This document shows positions 45,830-56,895 of a stretch of 64,000 nucleotides of DNA, piece by piece. The notes under the pieces were generated by a model. The model was not told the origin of the DNA and did no database searches. It saw only the letters and a program-made list of their open reading frames with translations. The first letter of the stretch is position 1, and each line of letters starts with the position of its first letter. The translations under genes were made by a program, and so were the position numbers. The stretch comes from Xanthostigma xanthostigma. Taxonomy: Eukaryota; Arthropoda; Insecta; Raphidioptera; Raphidiidae. The stretch covers positions 27,729,501 to 27,793,500 of the forward strand of contig OY754464.1 of NCBI GenBank assembly GCA_963575645.1. The letters are read 5' to 3'.

Positions 45830-46495
45830 CATTCCAACCCACAACTGGGGAATGGTACTATGTAGTTTAGGTCAAAAATCACTTTTCAAAAATGTTTCAA
45901 TATCTTTCCGTTTTGAGGTCGCCCAAATCCAAAAAACATATTTTTGGAAAAACTCTGTGCGTCTGTTTGTCTGTGAACACGATACAGGTCAAACGGATGA
46001 GCGAATCAAAACCAAATTTTGGAAGGATGTTTGGTATGCAAATATGAAGAGCCCTATTGTTTTTGGAGAAAATCGGCGCATGCGCAGAAGAGATATTTGC
46101 TATAACGGTGTTTTTTATAAGTATAATAATGGTATACTTTTCATAACGGCTTATTATTTTATTTATTTTTGCAAGAAAGTTTTGTAAAAAATTTTTTTTC
46201 TAAACTTTATAGTTTCGGAAATATTTTGAAAATAAAAAAAAATCAGCCGCTCTTTTGTTTTATGGATCTGTCAGAAATAAACAAGTTTGGCATGCTTTGA
46301 TTAATGTTTACATGACGTGGAACATAATATTATGTAGGTAACCATGGCAACGAATAGCAAATATCATATTGAATACTAGCAATTACCCGCGTCACCTCAC
46401 ACGATATCAGAAATTTTATTTTCTTTATTATAATCAAATGTCAACATTTTTGAAGTTGGAATGGTCCCGTCGTCAATTGGCTGGAATTTTGATGT
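45830..46495 (+). repeat. ATTCCAACC-type dispersed repeat, second long copy
   Basis: From ACCATTCCAACCCACAAC to AATTGGCTGGAATTTT it aligns with 22506-23155 with small indels (AAATCGGCGCATGCGCAGAA, TTTGAAGTTGGAATGGTCCC). The 111-codon frame is not conserved between the copies, so it is not a gene. Confidence 0.75.
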
Positions 46496-46755
46496 GAATT
46501 CGCCAGATGGATAAGTATTTTTGCTTCCCTAAAGAACTAGGTGGAATTCTGTGGTAATAGTCCACGTATAGTCAATGCACAGTTTTGAAATCACGAACAG
46601 ACACTTCAATTTTATTTATATGCGATAGACTTATTCCTCGGGATCTACTGAATCAAGCGAGATAAAAGTAGCCAATGTCTTAATCCATGGTCTAAATTAC
46701 CTGCGTGCAAAATTATAATTAGATCCATAGTCCCGTTTTTGAAATGGGCCCGTAC
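46496..46755. other. spacer
   Basis: It contains the short repeat ACAGACACTTCAATTTTATT also seen at 18648. Nothing else. Confidence 0.4.
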
Positions 46756-47266
46756 CAGTGTTGCCAGTCTAGTACAATTGTACTAGATCTAGTACTTTTT
46801 TGTTATTTTCTGTACGCTAGTACGTTGAAGCAAAAATCTAGTACTTTTTAATAAATCTAGTACTTTTTAATGCCCAATGTCCACACACCCACCACAACAA
46901 ACGAAAAAAGGGTAATTACCAAGAAAAGACTTTTTTGTTGTGGAAATGAAAGGATCTTTTTTTTCGCTCTCCTACATTGTGCCCATATACGATAAAATTT
47001 GTGAAATAAATTAGGTTTTAAAAAAAAAGGTCATTCGTTTTTTTTTTTTTTGCTCTCCAATTGTGCACACAACTAAATTATTTAAGCCAGGTTGTTAAAA
47101 AAATGCTCTCCAATTGTGCACAGAACAAAATTATTTAAGCATTTAAGCCAGGTTGTCAAAAAAAAGGTCATTTGTGGTTGGCAAATTTTAAAAAAAATTC
47201 TAGTACTTTTTTCTATTTTTTTCAACCTTGATCTAGTACGCAAAACAAAAAGTTCTGGCAACACTG
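46756..47266. mobile_element. hAT-type element with CAGTGTTGCCAG ends and 8-bp duplication
   Basis: CAGTGTTGCCAG and CTGGCAACACTG are flanked by GCCCGTAC (46748-46755) and GCTCGTAC (47267-47274). The motif TCTAGTACTTTTT repeats near both ends and a sub-unit with GCTCTCCAATTGTGCACA is duplicated near 47050 and 47104. It is non-coding. Confidence 0.9.
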
Positions 47267-47274
47267 GCTCGTAC

Positions 47275-48270
47275 ACACAGATGGACATTCAGACAACAAT
47301 TCTAAAAACGATTGTTAGCTCCATATTCCGAGCATTTGAATGTATGTGTGAATCAGTGGCGTAAATACGAGGGGGGTTCATGGAATATGGACTCGGCCCA
47401 GAACTTCTATTAAATGTAGATTTATTTTTATATAAAGGCATTTAGTTATTTTTATTTTTCTTATTATAGATTTTATTGGTCTTTGTTCAGTAAAACAGCC
47501 ACACAAACAAGGCATTTATTTATACAGCCATAATGTTATCCCAAAAAAATTAGGGTATCAACTTGAGTGAAGTCAATTCCTAAAACTCTGAGAAAAAAAT
47601 TGTCTGTGGTTTTTAATTATACAAAATGAGAAGTAAACAAAGCGGGCAGGATAATTCAAATTTGCTTTATAAGCGAGCTTTATTCAAATCACTGAATCTT
47701 CGAGTTAATAAACCGTAGCTCGACTTTTTGGATATAAAACTATAGCTTTATTCCTTCACGCTGTGATAAGGAAAGTTGCGAAAAGAAAATTACACACCCG
47801 TAGCTGCACTCAAACCTTTTTTTTATTTTAATACTTTATTATTATGCTTTTCTACATTTTATCGTAATTTTTGTCAAACAATTTTATACACTATTGTATT
47901 GAATTTTCAAACTAGTCGGACTCACCCAAAAATTGTGCAAGTTAAATTTTTAATATTTTTAATGGGCATTTGTAAAGAGAAAAAATTACACTTCCCGCAA
48001 TTTGTATTCTCAAGTAGTGCAGTTAAGAAATGTTGACAAACATCACGTGTTTGTGATACCTACACTTTTTGACATTTTTAAGCAACGCACCAAATTTTGT
48101 GCAGCTTAATGCGTAACCACAGCCAATAAAACAGTAAAATGCTTTTTGAAACCACAGCTTGAAATTTTTACAATAGAGTGAACAGTCATCTTAAGTACGC
48201 AGCAAAAACTAAACTATTGTGAAAAAATAACTCTGATAATTTAGAGTGATGATAATCCTGCTTCAATGTT
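47275..48270. other. AT-rich spacer
   Basis: No gene or repeat is supported. The 86-codon plus frame at 47776-48036 has no domain. Confidence 0.45.
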
Positions 48271-48516
48271 GGAAGATTAAAAAGGAAGAATCCTGGTGGC
48301 ATTGGATCGATCAAACAAAGCAAATACTGAAGGTTTTTATTGCATTTTAATGTCTGACGTTTCGGCAATCTTTATGCCATCTTCAGACAACATTGATTCT
48401 CCGAAGATGGCATAAAGATTGCCGAAACGTCAGACATTAAAATGCAATAAAAACCTTCAGTATTTGCTTTGTTTGATCGATCCTATGCCACCAGGATTCT
48501 TCCTTTTTAATCTTCC
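48271..48516. repeat. foldback of a GAAGATGGC...GAAACGTCAG repeat tail
   Basis: Arms of about 112 bp (GGAAGATTAAAAAGGAAGAA, CAAAGCAAATACTGAAGGTT, TTAATGTCTGACGTTTCGGC) pair almost exactly, with a short centre near 48388-48398. CTGAAGATGGC..GCC-GAAACGTC has the CTGANGA/GAAA order of Penelope-type hammerhead motifs, though the flanking stem I is weak. Confidence 0.85.
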
Positions 48517-48559
48517 AAAACTAAACTATGTTGAACACAGAACAGTATTTGTTCTGTGA

Positions 48560-48812
48560 TGTTGAAGATGAGTGCGTATAGCCAGTGGCGTAACAATAGG
48601 GTGGCAGTACGGGCAAATGCCACGGGCCCCCGACCGGAGAGGAACCCCGGCCAGAGAAGGTCGTGAGCATAAAGAAGAATCCTAACATTTATTAAGTATT
48701 ACATTTGGTACAATTTGCCATGGGCCTCAAACGATACAGTTCCGCCACTGCATATAGCTCTCGAAATGTACATCCAATAATAAAATTGTTGTGAAGAAGT
48801 AACTAAATTATT
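48560..48812 (+). repeat. single Penelope-like tail, split by a MITE
   Basis: GTTGAAGATGAG...TATAGC before and CTCTCGAAATGTACATCCAA + TAATAAAATTGTTGTGAAGA after the MITE line up with the right arm of the foldback at 30130-30297 (CTGAAGATGAG...GAAATGTACATCC). Confidence 0.65.
48583..48750. mobile_element. 168-bp hAT MITE with 8-bp duplication
   Basis: CAGTGGCGTAAC at the left and CCGCCACTG at the right, with CGTATAGC (48575-48582) and CATATAGC (48751-48758) outside, one mismatch. A longer relative is at 38400-38683. Confidence 0.85.
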
Positions 48813-49222
48813 TGTTTGGCTTTTAATTTTCTTTTCTTCTATACGTTTGCAAATAAATTTCGTCCATTGAGTTTCAATGCTTTTTAGGAAGTCTTCCATT
48901 TTTCCACTGATTTTGAAAATGTCACATGTATGCAATTTTATTCACTGAGGAAGAAGTTAAGAACGCATTATATAATATCTAGATATATATTGTTGAGCGT
49001 CTATAATTTACAATGTCTATGTAGAAATATAGTTACTTGTAGGTCTTACTTAATGATTTTTAAACTTTTAAGAGGTATTAATTTTTAAGCCATTAATATG
49101 ACATTAGACTTGCGATACCGGAAGTTTTTTTCTGCTTTCGACAGGCACAAATCCTCTCTCTTGTAGCACTTAATCGGATACGACTGACGCGACGTATTAA
49201 CGTATTATCATATAGTTAAAAA
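48813..49222. other. spacer
   Basis: Nothing recognised. Confidence 0.4.
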
Positions 49223-49402
49223 TACAAAGACTAGAAAAGTATTTGAAATACAAATACTAGAAAAGTATTTGAAATATAAATACAAATACTAGAAAAGTAT
49301 TTGAAATATAAATACAAATACTAGAAAAGTATTTGAAATATATATACAAATACTAGAAAAGTATTATTGTATTTGTATTTTGAAATACTTTTCTCAAATA
49401 CT
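49223..49402. repeat. tandem repeat, unit about 31-37 bp
   Basis: Five units of ACTAGAAAAGTATTTGAAAT + ATAAATACAAAT run from 49229. They end in a reversed piece (TTTGAAATACTTTTCTCAAA), so the array can also fold back. Confidence 0.85.
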
Positions 49403-49649
49403 TTACAAGTCTGCAGTTAAGCTAGGAAATCGCAGTACTGACTGGCTTAATGGAGCGAAAAAGCAATAAAACAATGTAAATAATAGTATTGGCGCTACTA
49501 ATTCTTTTTGTAAATAACTTTTCCGGGTGTATTTTTCAAAATTTTTATTATCAACATTTTACACGTAGTCTTATAAATGACTTTGTGGTTGCCGCAGCGC
49601 GTTCGTTTTCAGTACTTTTTAGTTATAGACAGGCGTAGTATCTAATATA
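49403..49649. other. spacer
   Basis: Nothing recognised. Confidence 0.4.
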
Positions 49650-50133
49650 CAGATTGTATCAAATCAAAACGGTCCATAGGACATTCTGTGTGTAAGACAG
49701 AGACGATATATAAAGATCTAAAGCATCAAGTAAGAATGAGATAAATGAACGCTAATATAGTTACTGTGGTTACGTAAATAAATAATTACGTACATTGTAA
49801 ATCTTTTTACCAATTTATCAATTAAAACAACTACAAATAAATTTATTATGTTGGCGGTTAAATTACCACTATAAAACCATTTAATTATTTGGATTTTTTC
49901 CCGAACAGTATAAATAGCCATTTTATCAATAATTTCACTAGTGAATACTGACATTTGGTAAAATTGTGATTTTTACTGTAGAAAACAAAGACGATACTAT
50001 CAGATTGTATAACCATAGTAACTATTAGCGATCATTTATCTCATTCTTACTTACTGCTTTAGTGCTTTATATAATATCGTCTCTGTCTTACACACAGAAT
50101 GTTCTATGGACTGTTTTGATTTGATACAATCTG
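49650..50133. mobile_element. TA-flanked element with TIRs of about 125 bp
   Basis: CAGATTGTATCAAATCAAAA and its complement end the element, with TA at 49648-49649 and 50134-50135. The inverted repeats extend about 125 bp with few differences and small indels. The middle holds a minus-strand frame resembling the start of a transposase. Confidence 0.85.
49718..49954 (-). pseudogene. N-terminal transposase-like remnant
   Basis: The minus frame carries MAIYTVREKIQIIKWFYSGN, resembling the first helix-turn-helix of many arthropod Tc1/mariner-like transposases ('YT.EE...I...Y..GN'). It then runs into the other TIR arm, which ends the frame. The rest of the DNA-binding domain and all catalytic DDE/D residues are absent. 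It is most likely an internally deleted derivative. The family resemblance is from motif memory. Confidence 0.55.
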
Positions 50134-50206
50134 TAGACTGATTTTGTACTTTATTCTTTTGTTTTTGTACCAAAAGACTTATAAAAATGATCATAGTCGC
50201 CTCTTA
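50134..50206. other. short spacer
   Basis: Nothing recognised. Confidence 0.3.
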
Positions 50207-50214
50207 TAGTACTA

Positions 50215-51167
50215 ACAGACGATCGAACTTGGTACGCTCCGACAACGGACATGGTACGGGGGATCAAGTTCACTGGTTGCAACAGACGACCGAATCTGTC
50301 AGTCTCCTTGTGTACACAGGTACGTAATCATGCCTCCGATTAAGCGCGCGAAAATTGCGATTCTTCTAGCGGCAACGATGAATTTAGTCATATGAAGTTA
50401 ATAAAATCGCTTGATAGCGAAGATCATATTTTGAATAACACTCCCGAAGAATTTCTAGAGCGTTGTTACGCGCTTCTCTGTTACAATATAACTTATCTGA
50501 TAGATCCCACAAACATGAGAAATCTTTTTATAATACCAATACTTCACCAAGAACTTCGCGTTCTGTCAAAATTTCTGTCATGTTGCACAACCAGGGCCGT
50601 ATTTAGGGGAGCGCAACCGGGGCTACAGCCCCGGGCCCACCACAAAAGAGGGACCCCCACAATAGAGACTTTGGAAAAAAAATTCAAATTTCCTGAGCAT
50701 TGAAAGTGATTTACTTCGGGAACTGGATTTCAGCTCGGAAAGTTCTGTTCGTTAATGCTAAAATTTAATTTTTAGATAATTCTTGTTTCTGATTATATTT
50801 ATATGTTTGTTAAATAATAAAAGAATCTATACTTGGTTTCACAATAAATTATTTATTGGAAAAATCGACTGAAAAAAATTGTCCATTTTATTTGGAAAAT
50901 AATTTGGGGCCAGGGGGCCTCCACTCCTTTGTTGCCCCGAGGCCTCCAGACCTCTAAATCCGGCATTGTGCACAACGTTTTGAATTACAATGACAATCAA
51001 GTCCGTCGTACTGCTATACACACGCACGGATATTGTACCGGACCGGACCAAGTACGATGTGCATCTCATCGAACCGGGCGAACACGCAGACTACTGTCCA
51101 GACGAGCAGATTTGGTACGGAGCGGACCATATCCGCTGTCCGCTTCGTACCAAGTTCGATCGTCTGT
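50215..51167. mobile_element. TIR element ACAGACGATCGAACTTGGTAC, 8-bp TAGTACTA flanks
   Basis: The ends ACAGACGATCGAACTTGGTA and TACCAAGTTCGATCGTCTGT are perfect complements and lie between TAGTACTA copies (50207-50214 and 51168-51175). TAGTACTA is itself a palindrome, so it may be duplication or TIR. Between 50330 and 50600 the plus strand has coding-like fragments (MPPIKRAKIAILLAA; TPEEFLERCYALL) separated by a stop. These may be remains of an element protein that I cannot name. Confidence 0.65.
50592..50968. mobile_element. hAT MITE nested in the 50215-51167 element, perfect 8-bp duplication
   Basis: CAGGGCCGTATTTAGGGGAG begins it and CCTCTAAATCCGGCATTG ends it. TGCACAAC is present at 50584-50591 and again at 50969-50976. 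A GGGGCTACAGCCCCGGGCCC hairpin lies near the left end. Confidence 0.95.
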
Positions 51168-51175
51168 TAGTACTA

Positions 51176-52313
51176 TTAATGACGACGCAGACGCTTTATT
51201 TTTTTATGTTATGTAATTGTTTTAGCAAAATATAATGGTCCTGTAAACTATCGCGGTGGAAGTTTTTATCTTATTTTTTTTTTTTTTGAAAGGTTACTAA
51301 CAGCTATAGGATTATTTAGACATAACATAATTTCGTATTTTCAAATTATTATTTTTTGATAATAAATTGACAATCCACATAATATTTTTATCAGTTCTCG
51401 AATTAGAATCTGGAAACTGGGGGCTTGTAATAGAGGAGCCATTGAAACGTTTTATAAACAACGACGTCGCTATTCTTAAGCCCTGAAACCTTAATCTTTT
51501 AGCTATTATGGATTAAAAATAATGCATTTAACCTTACAAAATTTAAAATCTAGATACTTGCTTTTTTCATTTCCATTTTGACCTTGGGAATCTAGTTTTG
51601 GGTACCATGGTAACAGAGCTAATTCATCACTCTATTGTTTTTATCATTTTATGCCGTCGATTAATAATTATAAAAAAAATTGACGAGCATTAATTTAAAT
51701 ATTAATTGTTGTCAATTAATGTTTCTTCGTATTGTTATAACGGTCATTATTTTTTTATGATGGTCATTTATTTGTTATTGTATATAATTTACAGGGTGTT
51801 GAAATATTATCCGATATGGGGCAACATTTTTTACGGCTTGGTTTATTTGAACCTAGCATCAATTTAAATTTTCATTTTTTTTTTAATATATTTTGAGAAT
51901 CCTAATAATACCTTCACATATCCTGAAAACTTGGGACTTGTAATAGAGGACCCGCGGAAAAGCCATATAAGCAACAGCATTGCTATACGTTTGACTATTA
52001 TTAAATCCCATTTTTTTATAAAAATTACACCCTATTCATTTTTTTAGATGCTTTCTTAATAAAAAAATAAAACAGCCGCTATGAATTTTCTGATTCAGTT
52101 GTTTTGTTGAAGTAAAAATTAAAATTAACGATCGGGAAATATATTCCATGATATTTTCAATAGGTACCTACCTACAACTTTAGTTTTTGTGCCCAATTTA
52201 AAAATGTACGTTCCCCATATCGCGGAAAAAATTAAATCAATACATATTGACTAGTCATTGGGTATTTAATTAAAAAATCGTTTACTTTATTTTTTAATCT
52301 TATTAATTTTATA
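51176..52313. other. AT-rich spacer with a decayed TIR element
   Basis: TACAGGGTGTTGAAATATTA at 51791 with ATCCGATATGGGG, and CCCCATATCGCGG near 52213, suggest a decayed TA-flanked element of about 430 bp. GGGGGCTTGTAATAGAGGA and TGGGACTTGTAATAGAGGAC (51419, 51925) form a direct repeat. No gene is seen. Confidence 0.4.
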
Positions 52314-52832
52314 CAGGGTGTCCCACGACATGACTGCCATAGCCTGGGACTGTGTTGCTGGGGTGATTTCAAGTCAAAAATGTCTAATGAACATATACCT
52401 ACTCGGAACGCTATCCTAACTGAGCTAGAAGCATTTGAAATTTTAGATAAATAGTAGTAGGAATTCCCTACTAATTTAAAACCATTTAAAAAGAAATCGC
52501 TTTATTGAATTAGTTGCTCAAAATGTCCACCAAGTTGCTGTATACATAGTCTAGCTCTTCTTAGAATTGAAGTGGTAGCTCTGCGAAGAGTCTCAGGATC
52601 AGCACGAATAAATACTAATGGTGATTCACAGCCACCTGTTTTTTTTAATAATAACAAAATCAACAGCCGAACCTAATAAACCTGCATTAGTGGGCTTACT
52701 TATTTAAAATTTCAAATGCTTCTAGTTCAGTTAGGATAGCGTTCCGGGTATATGTTCATTAGACGTTTTTGACCTGAAATCACCCCAGCAACATAGTTCC
52801 AGGCTATGGTAGTCATGTCGTGGGACACCCTG
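52314..52832. mobile_element. TA-flanked element with TIRs of about 125 bp
   Basis: CAGGGTGTCCCACGACATGA and TCATGTCGTGGGACACCCTG end the element, with TA outside both. Inverted repeats reach the ATTTCAAATGCTTCTAG region. The middle contains the C-terminal end of a transposase reading frame on the minus strand. Confidence 0.85.
52502..52645 (-). pseudogene. C-terminal transposase remnant
   Basis: The minus strand reads KTGGCESPLVFIRADPETLR, then RATTSILRRARLCIQQLGGH and FEQLIQ before TAA at 52502. The ending 'R..R...CI...G.HFE.L' is characteristic of arthropod Tc1/mariner-type transposases. All upstream domains are missing, so it is an internally deleted derivative. Confidence 0.65.
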
Positions 52833-53445
52833 TATATTATCAATTTTTAATAATATTTGTTGCAAGGAAATTCAAATTTGTAAAAACCTAAATTAATTTC
52901 ATTTTTATTATGGGTAAATATACCTATCTAAAAATTGACGATTTGTAAAAAGTTTTTCAATACAATGGAAGCTTCATGTTCTTCACAGGGCCGTAGCTGG
53001 GGGGGATCAAAGGAACATTGGACTATAAATTGCGAATGTCCCATACCTTAAAAATAGCCAACATACGGTAATATCCCGTCTTTTATAATTTTTAAAATTT
53101 GCAAACTTGTGATGCCCTGCGAAAAATTTGGATTTATAGCTACTGCCCTGATTTTGTGTATCACTATCATTATTTTATTTTTACAATGCCAATGCACTGT
53201 GCAGTCACCGTCAAAAAATGAATGCTTAAAAGTAATAACTTAGTCCATTAATACGCTTTGTTATCGAGTGTCTATAAATCTGAGTATCCCTCCAAAAATT
53301 AAAAGCTAGTCCCGCGCGCCTCGTCGAAATATAATTAATTGTAACTACAAATATAAAATTTGGATCAATTAGTGACCTTGAGAAGTACTGCTTCATTATT
53401 CTTGTTAACCAAAAATTTTACATAGACAGTTTTGCTTCTTGGCCG
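52833..53445. other. spacer
   Basis: A hAT-like end, CAGGGCCGTAGCTGGGGGG, is at 52987. Nothing else. Confidence 0.4.
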
Positions 53446-53497
53446 CAGTAATTCCGGAAAAAATGCATTAAATAATGCATTTTTTCCGGAATTACTG
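53446..53497. repeat. perfect 25-bp hairpin with a 2-nt loop
   Basis: CAGTAATTCCGGAAAAAATG + CATTA is followed by AA and its exact complement. Compare the similar-sized hairpin at 10716-10771. Confidence 0.85.
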
Positions 53498-53547
53498 TAG
53501 ATCCGTGCAGACATTGTGGCATTGAAAAATATTGTATTGACTACTTA

Positions 53548-54367
53548 CAGTGGCGGAGTTAATCTTGGGGCCCTTTCTATTTTTTTTTTATTATCATTAG
53601 ATTGTTTGCATATTTTTGGAAATTGGTGCAAAAGACATGTGAATACAACAAAGTATTAAAATTAAAAATGTTGTTAATTGCAGTTACAGCAAAATTTGAT
53701 TATAGAAAATTCCTTCGTCAGCCGATTTTGACGTCATAATTTGTGTTTTAACCGAACATTAAGAATTTATACTTATCGATAAAAGTATACTGATATTTTG
53801 AACTTAGCAAAAAGTTAAATTTCACTATTATTTAAATATAACACGTATTTTCATTTATAGATACGTATTATTATGTATGATTAATGCTGGGTTGCAGAAA
53901 GGATTCTCAAAAAAATTGATTTGACGATGAACTTAGATTGTGATCATATAATTACATTTTCCATACATCAGGAGCAGTGATGTCATATTTTTCCTGTCAT
54001 ATTCTAGAATATTAGATTGTACTCACAAAAAATAAATTATTGTTCTATATATTTCAAGCTAAATTTTGATCAAAATGTGGATAAAAATGTTGGTTTGAAG
54101 TGATATTTTTCGAGCAGGATCGATTTAAAACTCTACTATGCTTTTCATATGGAAAAATATCTAAGATTGTCAAATCAGATTTTTTGACAACCCTTTTTGC
54201 AACGCAGTATTAGTGTGTTATGAGATGATTTGGACACGACTTCTAGTAGGTCCTACTATATTAATAAATAATAACACCCTATTCACAGAACATTAAAAGC
54301 AAAGAGACATAGTTTTCTTTTGTTTTTTTTTTTTTTTTGGCCACAAACGTGCGGTGATCCGCCACTG
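53548..54367. mobile_element. hAT-like element with CAGTGGCGGA ends
   Basis: CAGTGGCGGAGTTAATCTTG at the left and GATCCGCCACTG at the right are complementary over 9-10 bp. Flanking 8-mers ACTACTTA and ACTTCATA agree in six positions. No frame survives. Confidence 0.55.
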
Positions 54368-54985
54368 ACTTCATAGGATATTATTATATTAGTGCCTTAA
54401 AATAAATATAAAAATAAACCCAGATTATCCGTGAATTATATCAATGTAAAATTACGATTATATTTTTAATTTCTATTTTTTTGTGGAATCCGCTCAACAC
54501 TGAACCAAATTAATGAAAATGTTCATACTTTATCAGCCAACAACTGTTTTTTCATATATTACAATATACATGTTTAACGAATTGTAGAATACCGCTCTGA
54601 ACTTACGGTAGCCCGACGGTTTTTGTACTAAAGCTTTAATCACTCCGGCATAACTTCTGCATGTTATCTTGATCTGTAAGGAAGGAAACAAGATTAAGAA
54701 TAAACAATGCATTCAAAATCCGGACATGCCGGATTACAAGGTGTTTCGACCCCGCTGTACTTACAATGAAATTGTTTTTTATTGCGAAGAAAGTTTCTTT
54801 CTCTCAATGAACTTTTGATAATACGTTCTTTTTTTATCAAAGGACCTTTCTTGGCTGAAAATTTATGAATATTATTAGAGAAGAAAATTCTTGCAGATTC
54901 CAGAACAGAAACGACTGACTTTAGAAAAAAATAAATATTAATCTGTCATTCTTTGTTTACAGTGAATAAAAGAGATAGGTGTATA
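54368..54985. other. AT-rich spacer
   Basis: Nothing recognised. Confidence 0.4.
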
Positions 54986-55290
54986 CAGTAGAATCTCTAT
55001 AAGTCGAACTTCAAGGGAGACGCCAAAAAATTCGAGTTTTCGATTTGTGGAGGATTTTGTAAGGAAATATGTAGAGGTTAAAATTCCTTCTAACTAATTT
55101 TGAGTTGCTATGTTCGAGATACAGAGGTCCAATTAATTTTGCTAAATAGAGGGAAAATATGTACCGAAATGGTTTATAGGGGACTCACTGATTATTTCGA
55201 CCTATAGAGGGTTGAGACTTTGAGCAATGGAGGCTTGAAAAAAATATTTTTTCGAGTTATTGAGGTTTTCGACTTATCGAGGTTTTACTG
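54986..55290. mobile_element. pogo/Tc1-like MITE, second copy
   Basis: CAGTAGAATCTCTATAAGTC at the left and ATCGAGGTTTTACTG at the right, with TA outside. It aligns with 329-656 over most of its length. Confidence 0.75.
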
Positions 55291-56106
55291 TACCTATATA
55301 ATTACACATTTAACGTCATTTTTTTCTGTTCACGCTATTTTTAATGTATACTGTTGTGTTGTTTTCGTACTTAAAAATATTTTACAAAAAATAAAAAAAT
55401 ATTTGAAAATCAGATTTTTATTCACAAATTCCATTACCATTTCCTATAATCTTGCAATTTTTATTTTTAACATGTTATTTTATTGTTTTTATGTTCGTAC
55501 ACGTACTGCGTTTGTTTAGGTTTTATTAAAATGATCATTTGTTTCTAATAGAACTAGTGTCATTTGTTTGGAATGTTTCATTAATAATAATTGTCATCGT
55601 TCGTCAGTTGTCTGAACCGTCAGATGTTTACACATTTTTCTTTTGTTTAACACGTGCCCCTTTATTTTTTATAAAATTTCAGTAATATAAATATTTTGTT
55701 TCAATTGCAACTTAATTAACGTTTCATCCAATTGAAATCTAACGACCACTCTTTCAACAGCAATAGGTACGCGAGTCCACGACTTTGACACGACTACATG
55801 AAAGCAACATGTTAGCAACCAGATGACAACCACGTTGCAATTGAGGTAAGGTCACTATCGAGTTAAAGGGGAGTAAGGTTAATTCGATACAAAACAAACA
55901 TATTTTCGAATTTTTTTTGACGACACAGTAAATATATATTTATTTCTATATAATTACTACATAATCAAGTAACATTTGAAGAATATTCTGTGAAATTTTC
56001 ATTAATTTGTATGCACTGACTGCGAATCTCTGCGGACGTCTTAAAAAAAAATTTATTGCGGTGCCACTCATTACTCATCAAAAACCAAAATGATTTTATT
56101 AGTTGA
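55291..56106. other. AT-rich spacer
   Basis: The frame at 55220-55519 begins inside the MITE and is not a gene. Nothing else. Confidence 0.4.
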
Positions 56107-56640
56107 CTAGCGGTCCCGTCCGGTTTCACCCGGGTGTAAAAAAACGAATGGGGAAGGGAGGAACATGAGTACACACATTCATATTAGTTTACCGAGATGA
56201 ATGTTGTGTACAAATTTCATGATGATCGGAGTTACCGTTCAAAAGCTTTTGTCGATAAAAAGCAGTACCTATTTATATTTTTTTAAAGTAATAAATTTTT
56301 TTTAATGAAATAAAATTAAAATAAATTTAAATGTAAGCCTTAGAAGAAAGCAATGTAGAAAATAAAAAAAAAATAAAAATATTTTCGCCCAACGTGGGGC
56401 TTGAACCCACGACCCTGATATCGACAGTTGCATGCTCTACCGATTGAGCCATCCGACGTTGTGTACGCACAACGCTAATATGAGTATATTTAGTTAGTGC
56501 ATTTCACCTGAATAGAAGCTTATTTTTGAGATACATTTTGCAACATTTTTCATTAATGCTGAACCAGTAGTTCCTGAGATTAGCGCGTACAAACAAACAA
56601 ACAAACTCTTCAGCTTTACATATTAGTATAGAAGTATAGA
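56107..56640 (-). mobile_element. non-autonomous Helitron with tRNA-like segment (copy B)
   Basis: The minus strand begins TCTATACTTCTATACTAATA, with a short repeat of the first bases. It ends CACCCGGGTGAAACCGGACG...GCTAG|T. It aligns with copies A and C, including GATGAATGTTGTGTAC and GGAGTTACCGTTCAAAAG. Confidence 0.85.
56386..56458 (-). pseudogene. tRNA-Lys-derived segment in Helitron copy B
   Basis: The minus strand reads GATGGCTCAATCGGTAGAGC and GGGTCGTGGGTTCAAGCCCC, with good A and B boxes. The position of the anticodon reads GTC instead of CTT, and the stem around it is broken, so this is not a working Lys tRNA. Confidence 0.75.
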
Positions 56641-56693
56641 TAAGTTTCTGCAGGTAACAACGTCGAGTTTTTTTTTATTGATTTTTCAATTTT

Positions 56694-56895
56694 TGACGTG
56701 ATAACGTCTTATAAATTGATGAAACACCAGCTGCACGCACGAAAAAGTGTCACGTTCCGAAAAGTGTAACGTTCCGCCTGACCCTGTGCGTGCAAGCGAG
56801 AGCGCAGTAATGTATTATTAAATATGATATTCGAGCGGAATACGTTATCACGTAAACTATCGTCCGTAAACCGACTTTACAGACAACCAATTTTT
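56694..56895. mobile_element. ACGTGATAACGT element, uninterrupted copy
   Basis: GACGTGATAACGTCTTATAA starts and GAATACGTTATCACGTAAAC + TATCGTCCGTAAACCGACTT ends it. This short form shows what the interrupted locus at 39590-40580 looked like before insertion. Confidence 0.65.

Noticed and set aside
50392..50703. 103-codon plus frame as a host gene
   Set aside because: It runs from the TIR element into the nested MITE, whose exact duplication shows that the junction is an insertion.
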